Below, in pieces: positions 24,690 to 48,984 of a stretch of DNA of 64,000 bases. The stretch comes from Thunnus maccoyii (lineage: Eukaryota > Chordata > Actinopteri > Scombriformes > Scombridae). The position numbers and the translations under genes are program-made. Within the stretch, counting starts at the first letter, position 1. Each line of letters opens with the position of its first letter. The stretch lies in NCBI RefSeq assembly GCF_910596095.1, contig NC_056552.1, positions 15,945,111-16,009,110 on the forward strand, written 5' to 3'. The notes under the pieces are model-generated. The model saw only the letters and a list, made by a program, of their open reading frames with translations, was not told the origin of the DNA and made no database searches.

Positions 24690-25179
24690 CTATTCAATTG
24701 GGCTTTATTGGAAACAGACGTCTACATTGCCAAAGCAAGTGTGAAATAAAAACAAAAACAAAAAAAGTACATAAACAGAAGAATTATGGTTTTGCTGTAA
24801 ATAGCCTATATACATAGATAAGTAAAGATAATTTAAAATAGAAAAATGAAGATTTGCAGTTTAAAAAATGGAAATAAAAATATGTCACTTTTATGTATTT
24901 AAAGATCCATCCATCATCCTATATACTTAATTGTTTTTTTGTTATAGGCAATTGGATTAGGCACTTAGAACAGTTTCTATAGTTGTAACTGGCAATAGTA
25001 ATAGTGATTATTATACACGCTTTTAATTTTATTTTACTAGTAGTTAATTAAGTCCATCATACATAGAAAGAGCTTTGGGTGCAGGTGATTTTCTCCAAAT
25101 CTGGCCACTCCTACAATAATTGCCTTATGGAAAACGGCGTCATGACCACAGAAAAAACAGTTGGGAGAAAACAGAGACT

Positions 25180-25345
25180 GTTGTATCTGCTGTTACGTCC
25201 CGCCTCCAACAACGTTCTCTGCTCCTATTGGACGCTTTCCCGCAACGCCACTTCACCTCATTGGTTCGCTACATGCCATTTAAAAGCAACACGGAAGAGT
25301 ACGAGGAAGAAGCGGCAGACAAAAACAAGAGATAGCCATGCTACC
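25180..25345 (+). promoter_or_regulatory. mapk7 promoter and start of the 5' leader
   Basis: The region has a GC box (cccgcctcc), two ATTGG (inverted CCAAT) motifs at about 25,228 and 25,259, and a weak TTTAAAA. It is followed by purine-rich sequence. It is the best candidate start for the plus-strand gene. The 5' untranslated exon must splice to the acceptor just before 27,023, but I could not fix its donor. Confidence 0.45.
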
Positions 25346-26157
25346 ACGGGATTAAAAACATAATTACGGATGTTGAGGTTGGCTCACAAGGTGAAAGTTT
25401 ATTCCGTTACGTAGAAACAAGTCTCTGCGTTGTTTCGTTTGGTTTTATTTGGCCGATAAAGACATGGTTTAACGTCATAGGTTCCTAGAAAGCCTGAGCC
25501 TAAGGTAACATTAACTAGCCTACGCCCCTGCGTCAAAAAGTGGGGAAAGCTCATCTTTAACATGTAGTCAAGTTTATTTAATCACTCTGTGGAACAAACC
25601 TAGCTGCTTATTAAAGGCAGCTACTCATGGAGTTGTGCTTTATTTAATTGCACGACTGTAATTAGCTGGAGGCGGTGTTTGACTGAGAGCTACAGGTTTT
25701 GGTCACCAGTTTACTGCCAGGCCTAGACTGCTGTATATCCTATAAACTGCTTATATGCGCACCTAAATTACTTGGTACTTTGACAAAACAATTGCGAAAT
25801 CATTCTTAATCTTGCGAAGTTTTATTGTTTGACTATCTGAGAAAACGAGCTCCTGAAGTGGCTCCCGATGGCCACAACTCTGGCAGTGAGAGGAAAGGTT
25901 TTTCTTTGGGGTTAAATGCAGGTATTTAAATCAGAAATTGTAAGCTCACTGGTTTTCTTTTTTTTTTTTTTGCCTGGTTGTTTCATTGTAGATATCAAAC
26001 CAAAGACTGATTATTGCAGGGACACACTGTCAACAAATGTTGATAGACAGCAATGGACCAGTATGTTTTGTTTTGTTTTGTTTTAAAAGATTATCACGTT
26101 TTCCGGTTCTTATCAAATTATGCTGATATGTTTGTTAAAGACCATGAAACTTTTATT

Positions 26158-26460
26158 TAGTGCTGCAGGTAATGATTATTTTCATTATCAATTAATCTGT
26201 GAATTATCTTCTCAAGTAATTGATTAATTGTTCTGTCTATAAAATGTAAGAAAATAGCTATAAATGCCCCTTATAATTTCCCAGAGCCAAAAGTAACACA
26301 TTTAAATCGACTGCTTTGTCTGACCATCAGCCCAAGATGTGAAAGTATTTAGTTTACCATCAAATATGATAAAGAAAAGCAGCAAATACTCACATTTGAG
26401 AAGCTGGAATGAGCAAATATTTGGCATATTTGACTGAAATGATAAATGATATCTACTTCT
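26158..26460 (+). mobile_element. MITE copy with GCTGCA end, truncated
   Basis: It begins tagtgctgcaggtaatgattattttcattatcaattaatc and resembles the fuller copies at 39,860-40,212 and 40,498-40,824. The right terminal repeat is not found. It lies in the mapk7 5' intron. Confidence 0.6.
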
Positions 26461-26481
26461 CTAATTCTACAGTTTTATTTA

Positions 26482-26818
26482 TGTCTGGGCAATGATTCAT
26501 TATTATCGTTTATTAACAGAATCATATTGTGATATTACATCATGATATCATACTATATTTGTCCAAATTAATGATTCTGAGTATAAACAAAAACAAACAC
26601 AGTTAGTTATTAAGGTTTTTGTTTTACACATGATGACTTTTTTAATGATGTAATGTATGAAACACAAACACGGTCCACAGTTAATTACTTTGAACATCAG
26701 TTGGACTATTTTTAAAATGTTATTTTGCATACATTTGCCATATCATGATACGTTTTGATATCGGAAAATATCCTTTTTAATATTGTGATAATGATTCAAC
26801 CATGTTGTCCAGCCCTAG
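26482..26818. mobile_element. MITE copy with GGGCTGG ends
   Basis: Left end tctgggcaatgattc and right end gttgtccagccctag are inverted relatives. The interior is rich in ATATCATGATAT words. It lies in the mapk7 5' intron. Confidence 0.65.
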
Positions 26819-26960
26819 TTATATTAAACCTACCAAAAATGCTCACAGAAATCAACAATTGGTCTAAATATCAGCAGTAAAATATCATTGGACAGATAGT
26901 GTCAGCCAACGTTGACAGTGTGTAGATATACTGTACATGCTGGTGTAACTCTACTAGTAG

Positions 26961-33611
<6,651 letters not shown>

Positions 33612-34365
33612 CTTTCCCTTTCGGGAACTTAAAAACAGACAACATATGGATTTATGTAAATGTTAGATTTTTTTAGCATGAAAACTTATCAAATTAATTT
33701 AAAAGCAGCTAGCTTTTTTTAATAGAAACTACCAAGCAGTCTTTTTTTTACCATTATGACATGCTGCACTGTCTTTTTAATAAACAAAATTGTCATCACC
33801 TGTGTCTGCCCATGGATGTCAGTGAACTACAGTAAAATGAGTTGTTCCACGTGAGAAAGGTAATTTCAAAATTACCTTAATTCATTTAAAGAAAACATTT
33901 GAAATAATAACATTTAGGTTCTGCACTGAAAATTGGATAACAAATGTTCCTGAAAAAAGGACAGAACACAACTGAAGATTGGGTCTGTATACACTGTGAT
34001 TCGTGAAATACATTTTAAAACTCAGATATCGGAGGTTGAACAGAACACTGAGCTGATGTTAATAATCAAATTCATATTTTATTTCAAATGCAGAAGACAA
34101 TTCATTTAGCTCATATTTCTGATTTAAAATACAAACATATCAAACTACTTGAATCAAAGATCATAATGCTGAGTTATAGCTCTAAAAATGATTATATTAC
34201 ATTTCACATTCAATATGGCTTCATGTGCACATCAGATACAAGTAACAGTAGTCTAGTTTGACTATTCAGGACCACTCTGGACACGTCAGACATTTGCAAT
34301 GAATATCCTCCTTCATTTGGCCTGGTTTGGATTCTACCATCTGGAAATCCAGTTTTCCAAGTGTC

Positions 34366-37300
34366 TCATCTCTGCAGCAGGATCAGTAGAGTGGACAGAC
34401 AGCCAATCAACACAGCAGCCCTCCCACACCAGTTGTGATTGGCTCTGCCATGCAGCCGGATCTCTGGTATCGAGTAGCGGATGAAGCTTGAGTAGCTGGT
34501 TAGCCTGGTATACACACCTGGCTGGTTTGGCTGGGCACAGTCCAATCCAAAACTCACCACTCCAGCCTGCACCCAGGTCCCATTCACCATCTGGCAGACA
34601 AGGGGCCCTCCTGAATCGCCCTGGTGGTGGGAAAACACTCATTCAGCTATCATTGTGTACACTGGATAGTGGATTGTTGCAGAAAAGTTTTTTTTTTCAT
34701 GCAGTTTGTAGTTTTGCTTGTGTATACAATGAGGAACTGAAGGAAAACTATTTATTATCTGCTGTAATAGTGCTCTGGCTTGCAGGCATAAAGAAAGGAG
34801 GGGAAATCCGCTCACTCCTAACTCCGATGCAGTCTATTTTTATTTCAGGTTCTTGAGATTGACGTCTGGGCACACTGTGTGGCGAAACATTCCCTTCCCG
34901 TTTTTGCTCGTGTATACAGTCATGCATTTGTGAATGTAAACAACAACAACACAAACAGCTGATCCAACAGTACCTGGCAGGAGTCTTTGCCGCCCTCCTG
35001 GTATCCAGCGCAGATCATGTCATACAAGATGTCCACCTTCTCCGTCGGGTGCATCCGGTACATCTCCTGACATGAACTCTGGGAGATGATTGGCACCTGC
35101 ACTTCCTGCAGAGTCCCTACTCCTTGCAGAGGGACTGAGGGGGAGGAGGATAAATGAAGGATGAAGAACAACAGAAGCACAAGGCTTTTGTGCTTCTGCA
35201 ACTAAACAGGTGACCAGGAAGCTTTTTTTTGGCACTATGTAGATTGATACAAGATATGTTAACTTTTAAGTCTTTTTGTCCAGTGTAAAGCTTCAATTAT
35301 AAACATAACATCTTGACTGGGTTTCATCCTAGTTTTGTTCTTTTTTCATTATTTTTTTGTATTTGTAAAGACATGACCTGACCTCTTTTGAATCTGTGCC
35401 ATTACTGTTTGTTTATACTTTTCAAATAAAACCAAACTAGGCCAACAAACAGTGACCATGCAGATTATTTTATGATTACGACTGTGATTAAGATTTGTTT
35501 TATGATGGACTGTTCTACTTTCTTTTCCCGTTTGTTGTGTGCATGTGCGTGTGTGTCTGATTACCTGGATGACGAACTGCTGTATACAATTGCCCTCACA
35601 GAGATAAATAGTTGTATTTGGGTGAAAATCTGTTATAAATAAGCACACACTCTTATCCTGGAGCTACGGACAGGCACACATTTCCACAATCCTCTGATTT
35701 TTGTAATTCACTTTTTTTGTCTAGGGCTGGGCAATATGAAATCAATATCACAATATTAGTATACCTCTTTTCTGCTGTGGATATAAATCATCATTTGGCA
35801 AAATGTGTGCCAAATGTCACATAAAATAATCAAATTGATTCCACTGTCCTGCATTACAACATGCAAAACTCTTCACACATGTAAAACTTAAATGACAAAT
35901 TTGGTAGTTTTTCATTACAAGTTGATTGGAATCAATAACGTGACAAGAGTCTGATCATACCACAATACAGTTCCGCTGAAAGTTAATAAACAAACCTATC
36001 TAATTATAACCCAGCCATAGTGACTTACAGATATCTTGTAAGGAACTTGTTTTTATAACCCCTCATTCAAACTTTATTACTGCCAATTGTATATGTTCTG
36101 ACACCAGGACCTGCACCTTGCACCTGTAAACGTTGTTTGTCGATTTTTCTGTTTCTGTTCCTTTTTCAATCCTTGATATTCTTTTCTTTAACATAAATAA
36201 AAATGATAATTCATTAGCATTTATTTGCATGCCAGAGTCAAATAAAAGAGTTATTTGATGACTAATGAAACATTTAACAGATTAATTAAAGTTATTTGCA
36301 CAAATACAAATGTGATGTGACGAATTTAGCAAACCTTACCATCAACTCGAATGTTTCCCCAGCCAGTGACATAGCACTGCATGCCACTTGGGAACAAGGT
36401 GCCAGAGGCAGGCAGGCAGATGGGACGGACATGATCTGACCAGGTTACTGGGCTGGATAGCTGCACCAGCGCCAAATCCTTCCCACTGTGAGGCTCCGTG
36501 TAACCGGACGGGATCACCACCTGGCTCACACGATGCACCGACTGGTGTGGGTTGAAGCCGTTCAGCTGGTACCGGCCAACGTAGATGATGTACGAGCTCA
36601 CGTCAGATGGACTGGAAGAAAAGAAGACAGATGGACACCGAATGAAACCTGCTAAACTGTAAATTGAGAGGGATTTGAAAGGTGAAACCTATGCATTTCA
36701 TTATATAGTGACAAAAGGCTTGAGGATTAATGTTTGCAATAAAATAACTGTGAAAGAAAAAGCAAAAAAACACTTGTTATAAGTTGGCTCCTGCTTGCAA
36801 CAAAAGAGCACACTTGTACTCACTTTATTAAAAACCTTTTGATCCTCAGAAAGTCATCATTTCAATTTCACAGAACTTTGGATCTGATGAACTATCTAAG
36901 ACTGAATTTTGAATTAGGTTCTCTGAAAATCTAAAAGGATACTAAACACTCTGACTTAAAAAAGACAAACCCAAAAAACAAAAGAAGCAGAGGCCTCTGA
37001 ATTGGTGCTAAACTTTGGGTTCACCTGCACATTTTTGGCTGAGTAGTTTTCTTACTTGGGGAAACAGTGAGCGGCTGATAGGACCCAGTTCTTTGTGATG
37101 ATGGAGCCTCCACAGATGTGACCAGCAGCCTCTGTCTGGAGGCCCAGAGGAGAGAAAGAGTGAGTCACTTCAGCATCACAAGCAAATCCCTCTCTCAGCA
37201 GGTCCGCTTATTAAACAAGAACTAGACTAAACCACACACACACAGAACTGACAGATCAGCATCCACAGGTGAGGGTCTAAAAGCATCTGTTTCATGGGGA

Positions 37301-37662
37301 CTTACCTGTATATCTACCTGCCACGGCCAAGCCCCATCTGCGGAGTCCATCCCTCCCACAATCCTGTTCTCTATTACCGGTGCTCGGCCACATTCTTGGG
37401 CGAAAGACGCCAGAACACCTGAATATGAACATAAATCACAGTTTTTTTTTTTACTTATTTTTTGATTCTGACTGAGGCATCTGCACTTTTTCAGCATACA
37501 AGACTAAAAAGAAAATAAACAGTGAAAACAGCGCACACATCATGTTTTTCAAGTAGACAAAGACAAAAAAAAAGACATGGCGAAACCAGGGAGGGCATGA
37601 GGGGGGTGAAACTCACCTGTTACGCACCAGAAAATGGCAGAAAACTGTAATTTCGGCGACAT
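34366..37662 (-). CDS. Membrane-anchored trypsin-like serine protease, prostasin/PRSS27-like
   Basis: Six exons: 37,617-37,662, 37,306-37,418, 37,056-37,135, 36,340-36,611, 34,974-35,134 and 34,366-34,620; 308 residues. A signal peptide starts [16 protein letters not shown]. The propeptide Cys ([11 protein letters not shown]) precedes the IVGG cut at Arg34. The triad is in [13 protein letters not shown] and GDSGGP, and GKDSCQ supplies Asp189, so it should cut after Lys/Arg. The C-terminus is a short hydrophobic segment ([17 protein letters not shown]) ending at the stop. That is the form of a GPI-attachment signal or a type I anchor, as in prostasin, testisin and PRSS27 relatives. Which mammalian orthologue it matches needs a tree. 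The phases are the same as in the polyserase modules but exon A is split in two. It is convergent with mapk7; a minus-strand AATAAA at 34,078-34,083 is likely its poly(A) signal. Confidence 0.88.
35721..36020. mobile_element. MITE copy with CTAGGGCTGGG ends in protease intron
   Basis: Left end CTAGGGCTGGGCAATATG; right end taacccagccatag is an inverted relative. It lies in the intron between the fourth and fifth exons of the prostasin-like gene. Confidence 0.65.
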
Positions 37663-38089
37663 TTTGTGAGCTTTCGCGGCACAACTGGTATACAACTGAC
37701 TACTGAAGCAGAATTAACGTGTTAGGCTTGAAGCGACACCAAAACCAGAAAGAAAAAGTTTCTAAACCGTTACGTCTACCTTCCTACGTCGTCTGGTATC
37801 GTGTGACTGATGCTGAAGCAGTAAATTTAAAAAAAAAAAAGTTTGATCCGTTTTTTTTCTTTAAAACAACAGGTCTTTGCGTTTTACGGTACCGTCGACA
37901 AAATCCCTAAAAAAAAAAAAAGCTCCTGGTTCCGCTTCAGTCACATTCCCAAGAAATCGCTTCGTTCATCTGGCAACCTGTGTACACCCAATCAACACGC
38001 AAGTCCCGCCCAGCTGATCCACCTGAGCCTGACTTTTTGCATTTTTATATTTACCTGTTTTAAACATAGCAGGTGAGTGGTGTTTCTAA

Positions 38090-38194
38090 CATCTAAAAAA
38101 AAACACAAAAAAATCACTGGGTTCAAATTTTTATCCAGTTTGGGTAAATATGGTACCATTGGTAAAATATTAACCCAGTGATTTTTAGTGTGAA
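38090..38194. mobile_element. Short palindromic MITE
   Basis: The ends aaaaaaatcactgggtt and aacccagtgatttttag are inverted copies about 20 bases long, flanking roughly 65 bases. The whole could fold into one hairpin. Confidence 0.65.
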
Positions 38195-39270
38195 GCAAAC
38201 TTTTAAGAAAGACACGTATCCATGTGTCTTTCTTAAATGTTATTCTCACGATTATACCTGCTACTATATTACCCCCTTCATCTGTTCACCAGGTATTAAG
38301 CTCTATTCTTGTTTGATTTCCTTGAAGTGTTGTGAGGTTGCACTGCAGTGTTTACTCCATCTTTATAGGACAAAGGGTACTCCTGTGTTCCTTGCTTCAG
38401 AAAGGATAAACCAGTTTTGTAGGTACCTGTTACAGGAGAAAGCAGCTGGATTATAGCACAACAATCCTCCAGAATGGACACACACTAATTGGACAACATC
38501 CAGGATTAGGCCATATGATAAAACACCCAGGTCAAAGGTCAAACACTGTCCTAAATTGCACATGGGAGTGTATATAAGCAATGATTGTGTGTTTCTGCTG
38601 TTTACAGCGCTAAATTATTTGAGTGTTACATGTTTTTGACTGGATTGTGGGCTGTATCCTTTTTTTTTTTACATGACACCAAATGTTTATTCTTTCTGTC
38701 TGTCTTTAAAGCTGTCTGTCTCTTTTTTTCCCTCTCTCTCTCTTTCGCTCTCCTCCCTCCCTTCCTCCCTCTATCTTTCCCTCCCTCCCTCCCTCCCTCC
38801 CTCCCTTCGTGCCCCAGGCAGTGTGTCTAGTTTCACAGAGCAATTGAAGGTGACAGGGACAGAGAGAGAGGGAGAGGGAGGGAGGGACAGAGGGAGGACA
38901 CATCACAGTATCGCCTGGGGCTACACAACAGTAGAGGAAGAGCGAGAGATGGAGGGACAAAGAGAAAAGAGAGGAGAGACTCACGAAAGTACTCATAGGG
39001 AATTCCATAAGCAGGTAATGGAAAAATAAAGTTAAAGTTGAAATTTGTGTAAGTAGGGGTGAGTGTGTGTCATATGCATTTGCCCTCAGGTCAGCTGATA
39101 TTCACTTTTAACACTCTTTTTGTGTGTGTGTGTGTGTGCGAGCCCCTTCCTCTCTGGTCTTCTCAGTCATAATATATGAATGCATTATAGGACCCAGTCA
39201 GTAAGAGCAATTATAATGCACTCCCGTTTGTTTTTATTTTAACGACTTGATGAATATTTGTCGTGGCATT

Positions 39271-39284
39271 GTAACCATGGTGAC
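39271..39284. promoter_or_regulatory. RFX X-box-like palindrome
   Basis: GTAACCATGGTGAC is an almost perfect inverted repeat with the GTNRCC-spacer-RGYAAC form bound by RFX factors. It sits in unique sequence about 4.8 kb upstream of the pax10 coding start. Function is inferred only from the motif. Confidence 0.4.
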
Positions 39285-39501
39285 TGCCTCCACCGCCACC
39301 GCCCCCCCCACCCTTTCCCCCCCTCCCCTTCCAGCCCAGTCCACCACCCCTTCCCCATCCCCCCTTCAGCGCTGAAAAAGCAAGGGATGGCGAGAGAGAG
39401 AGAGAGGGAGAGAGAGAGGTGACAGGAATGAACTAACAAGATGCACTAAAAAAAAAGCATGTCCTGGAGCTACATGAATCTTTGCAGTGAAGCACGCGCC
39501 G

Positions 39502-39502
<1 letters not shown>

Positions 39503-39588
<86 letters not shown>
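39503..39588. repeat. (CA)n microsatellite
   Basis: Over 40 copies of CA with one TA interruption. Confidence 0.97.
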
Positions 39589-39589
<1 letters not shown>

Positions 39590-39859
39590 TATTGCACTCA
39601 GCACATAGGGATCACATAGGTTAAGCCACATTCCAACAACTGGAACACAATAAGATGCAACCATGATTTCTGAATAAAGGAGAAACAAAAAGGGTAACCA
39701 GCTAGAAAACAGGGTGTGTGGGGAGTTGATGTCATCTTTTTAGGTTTAGTTTTTAAATTAAACAAGCAGTTGTGTTACTCAACTTTCCCTCACTTTTCCT
39801 TTCACTTTCCTTTCACATTTTTATTCCATTATGAGTGTATTTACTTAGATACTAGTGCT

Positions 39860-40212
39860 TAGGGCTACAACTAGATTATTTTAATTGTTGATTCATCTAT
39901 CGATATTTTCTCAATTAGTTGTTTAGCTGTTCGGTCTTTAAAATGCAAGGAAATCGTGAAAAATGTGAAAAATGTAAATCACACCCAAGGTGACGTTCCC
40001 AGATGTCCCAGCCAACAGTCCACAACCCAAAGATATTCAATCTTCTATCATACTAAACTAAAGACTAAAGAAACTAGAAAACATTTACATTTGATAAGGT
40101 GGAATAAGACATGTTTTCTTAAAAAAACAACTCAAAATGATCAATCGATTATCAAAATAGTTGGTGATTAATTTTCTGTCAATTGATTAATCAAGTAATC
40201 ATTGCAGCTCTA
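39860..40212 (+). mobile_element. MITE copy, AGGGCTACAAC / GCAGCTCT ends
   Basis: The left end agggctacaactagatta and right end gtaatcattgcagctct are inverted relatives. The interior has a repeated TTAATCGATTA-like pattern. It is the same family as 26,158-26,460 and 40,498-40,824. Confidence 0.75.
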
Positions 40213-40497
40213 CTTGTACTTTCATTTTCTGCTACTTTATACTTCTACAGAACTAAATTTCAGAGGCAAATATTGTATTTTTTAATCCGCTACATTTATT
40301 TGACAGCTGTAGTGACTTTGCAGATTACAAATTTACACCAAACATACAATGAGCTTATAAAGTATGATGCATCATAACAGATGAAACTACCCAACAGAAT
40401 ATAAAGTAGCTTAAATGAGCTCCACCTTAACCAGTTACATGCTGCTCATATGTTTATGCATCAGTGATAACAATGCAATAATATAACACATTTATTT

Positions 40498-40824
40498 AGA
40501 GCTGCAGCGATTAGCCCATCAACAGAAAATTAATTTGAAACTATTTTGATGACTGAATAATCATTTTAGAATTTTTTTTTTTTAAGCAAAAATGCCCCAA
40601 ATGTCTTAATTTCAGTTTTTCAAATGTGAGGATTTGATGCTTTTCTGTGTCATATATGATGGCAAACTGAATTTTTGGATTTTTGGGGTTTTGGACAGTT
40701 GATCAAACAAAACAAGACAGTTGAGGACATTACAATGAGCTCTAAAACTGGCATTTTTCACAATTTTCTGATGTTTTAATCAGTAGATTAATCGATAATG
40801 ACAATAATCGTTAGTTTCAGCCCT
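40498..40824 (-). mobile_element. MITE copy of the same family, inverted
   Basis: It starts agagctgcagcgattag and ends ataatcgttagtttcagccct, the reverse orientation of the copy at 39,860-40,212, only about 290 bp away. Confidence 0.75.
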
Positions 40825-42831
40825 GTATGTATAGATGTGTTCTTTGAAAGGAGTGATTCTGCATAGTGAGCACTTTTAGTTCTACGTAAAAACACATTTT
40901 GCTGATTATATTTTTACTGAAGTAAAAGGACTTTTAATTGTAATTTGAGTGTTTTTATACTGTGATAGTGGTACTTTTACTTAGGTAAAGGATTTGAATG
41001 CTTCTCCGCTGTTTTTACTCCTTTTTACCTTTGAACTTGTCAAGTCCTTTCCTTTCTCCGAGGCACATCTTGGAGGAAAGTAACAGAGAAAGGGGGAGAG
41101 GGGAGGGAGGGGGGACAGAGCAATGGGGGCAGCGGAGAAAGAATAGCAGAGTATGAAAGAGAGAGGGAGCGACAGAGAGAAAGGGAGCGCAAAGTCTTGT
41201 CAACCGGAAATAAAACAAGCTGGCACCCTCCCCATCCCCAAGCCCCTACACCCACCCCAAAGTCACATACTTCCTCTTCACTCTCTCTCTCTGTTTCTCT
41301 CCCCTGCTTCCATCTTCCATCTCTCTCTCTCGCTCTCTTCTCTCCCTTCTGCTGCAAAGAGATATATTTAAACCCCGGTTCTACTCTGCTCTCGCTCTTT
41401 TGACTCCACCATACATACCGTCATACCTGCGTCATTACTTACGCCTCACATCAGACCTCGTGTGTCTATTGCCGAGGGTTTCTGTATGGTGCTCCTTTAA
41501 CCCGCTTTGGGGCCAGACAATGCCTTTGTTTATTGTCCCATAGCTTTAAGCTCAGTGTGTTATAGCAGAACAATACCTCTGTAGTCAGGGAACAATACCT
41601 GGCTACTCCAGGAAAAGCTGTAACACAGCCTAGATGCCATTTTTTAGCCCTTGTGTTAAGAAATAAACCGTGTTGACTTTACACACCTACAGCATCTTTA
41701 CAGCACTGTAGGCCTCACACACACACTGTGCTGGGATTATCCATATAGGCATGATATCAATTAGCTGAAGATGCAGAAGTTTTTCTATGACAATATTTTT
41801 AACTGATGAAGTCAATAAGTTTAAGTTTATTATTTTGTTACAATATACCTTACATTATGAAACCATTTGGTTTTTGATGTTTAATGTCCTTAACTAAGTG
41901 TGGCTAAATTAGTTAAAAATTGAATGAAAGTATTACTCCTCTTAAAACAACACCCAACAAATTTATGTTTTGTATTTGTTTAGGGAGATTCAACATGTAA
42001 TAATATTAATTTTAGACATTTAAATCTTTATCACACTAGTAGGTCCAATAAGAGAAAACATTTAAGTGAAACCAGCTATTTAATATCTTATCTTTGCCTG
42101 AAATTATCCAGTTAAAGACGTTTTAAGACAGTAAAATTATCTTTTGTTTACATCTTTTCCGTATCAGTGCCTCAAATATACTGGTTGATCAATAAAGTAT
42201 GTATTATTAATGCTTATATAACTGCTAATAATTATCTAGAAACATATCTTAATTACATAGATTTGTTTTACAATGTTATACAATTTATCACTTAAGCGGC
42301 TTAAACAGATAAGGACAAATCAATATAATAATGTGTTTTTAAGCCTATAATTTCTCAATAATTCCTAACAATCATTTATCTTTACCTAAAACACATCTGC
42401 TTCTGTGTGCAGTTGCTGAATGCAGTTTTTCACAATAGCAATATATTTTTTCCCTAAATTTGCAGATGCATGTGGACATGACAAAGCTTCATCAAAGTTT
42501 TAAAGATCATCTCTTTTAAGCACTGAAATGAGGATCAATGAAATTTACCCCTACAAGTGTGAACAATGAGTTCAGTCAAATAATCTCAGATGTCTGAATT
42601 CACATGTTTTTGTGTAAAAAAAAAAAAAAAAAGAACACACTTGACTGCCAATTATACTCAATATTTATATGCAATTTATGACTAAAATTGAATTCCATCA
42701 TCTATTTATCATCCACTATCTCTCCATTATCTGTGCTTTATGCTCTACTCTCTCGGCCTCCCCTCCTCCTCTCGCTGGCATTAAGTTCAAACTTGACACT
42801 GATGTTGACTCACTTTGTCACCCCTCGGTGG

Positions 42832-42906
<75 letters not shown>

Positions 42907-42945
42907 CCCTCCCTCTCTCTCTCTCTCTCTCTCCCTCTCTCTCCA
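42832..42945. repeat. (CT)n microsatellite
   Basis: A long CT run with CC interruptions, just upstream of the pax10 leader. Confidence 0.97.
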
Positions 42946-43069
42946 TCGCTTGGAGGACAAGAGTGCCCGCAGACGCATTTCTCTCCAGAGCCCCCCCTCT
43001 CCCTCTTTCACTCTCTCTCACCCTGTCTAACTCTCTCCATCTCTCTCCTATACTCTCTCCTTTACACAC

Positions 43070-43185
43070 ACAGTATTGTCAACAAAGCTGGAGAACAAGG
43101 GACGTGGGGGGAACAGGGGAATAAAGGTCCACAGGGGAGACTAACACACACAGAGGACCCCCGCATCATTTTACCTGGACACTCG
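43070..43185 (+). other. Candidate pax10 5' untranslated exon
   Basis: GC-balanced sequence ends at a strong donor (GGACACTCG|gtaagt). The next in-frame acceptor is cactcgtag at 44,073-44,081, directly before the pax10 start. The exon's 5' limit is a guess. Confidence 0.4.
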
Positions 43186-44082
43186 GTAAGTTTGCAAAAA
43201 TTTTCTGTGCTTTTATATATGTGTCATTCTGTGCTGAGACTACTTTTTTAATATTAATCTGAGGCTTTGACGATACGCAACCAACGGTAAAATAATTTCT
43301 TAAATAATTTCTGGAATTGAAATGACAATTGGATGAATTGACGAGTAGCAGCTGCTTCATCCAAATGAATGAAGTCTGACCTTTGACATCGGACTGCTGC
43401 AGTAGTTTGTGAGATTTGGCTCAGTATTGACAGACCTTTGCAGTCCTTTCCGACTCTCTAATGGCAGATAAAGATGTTTATGGCCATACCACAGCACCTT
43501 ATGTCTCATGCTGAGTGTGTAGAGTTAAATATGGGCTTGGTTCAAATGTTTTATGGGAGATTTTGTTCATACAGCCTGTGTGTGTGTGTGTGTGCGTGCG
43601 ATGCCAGTTTGTGGCTACATGTAAATGCAGCGTCTTTTCATGCATGCATGTGTGTGGGGCTTAACCAGCATAGATAGAGCTAAAAGCAAGTAGCATAATA
43701 AATGTCATGGCTTTCAGAGTGAGTTCTAATGTACCTTAGCTCCCCATGGTATACTAGCATACCAATGTATAACACACACACGTTACGACAGCGGCCATGT
43801 AACTAACTCCATTTCTGTCTGTCATCATGAGGCTAATTCACCACAATGCCGACCATGTGTGAACTCATGCGATATGAACCCCTCCTTCCTCTCCTCTTCG
43901 CTCCTTCCCCAACTCTCCCCCACCCCCACACCCCCCCAACCAACCCACCCAGAAGGAAGGATTGGAGGATCGAAGGAGGGAGAGAGAGAGCGAGAGGAGC
44001 CAAAGGTGACAGTTAACAGGGGCGGACACGCACAGAGCAGGACTCCTTTATTTCTCTTCATGGTGGTTTGGACACTCGTAGT

Positions 44083-48984
<4,902 letters not shown>

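Larger units (their letters stand above)
38195..43069. other. Repeat-rich interval upstream of pax10
   Basis: No coding exon is recognised here. It holds a CT/CCTCC-rich tract (38,718-38,812), a (CA)n repeat, two MITE copies, and AT-rich sequence at 41,700-42,650. A possible promoter-like stretch lies near 41,360-41,560 (atatatttaaaccccgg followed by pyrimidine-rich and unique GC-balanced sequence), but no exon could be tied to it. Confidence 0.5.

Noticed and set aside
42669-43251. Leu/Ser-repeat proteins over the CT tract, and Cys/Val or Val/Cys repeats elsewhere
   Set aside because: They are translations of (CT)n, (CA)n and (GT)n repeats.
38000-44082. Hidden paired-domain exon for pax10
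   Set aside because: I looked for paired-box-like coding in both strands and saw none. The start lines up with the Pax6 linker.
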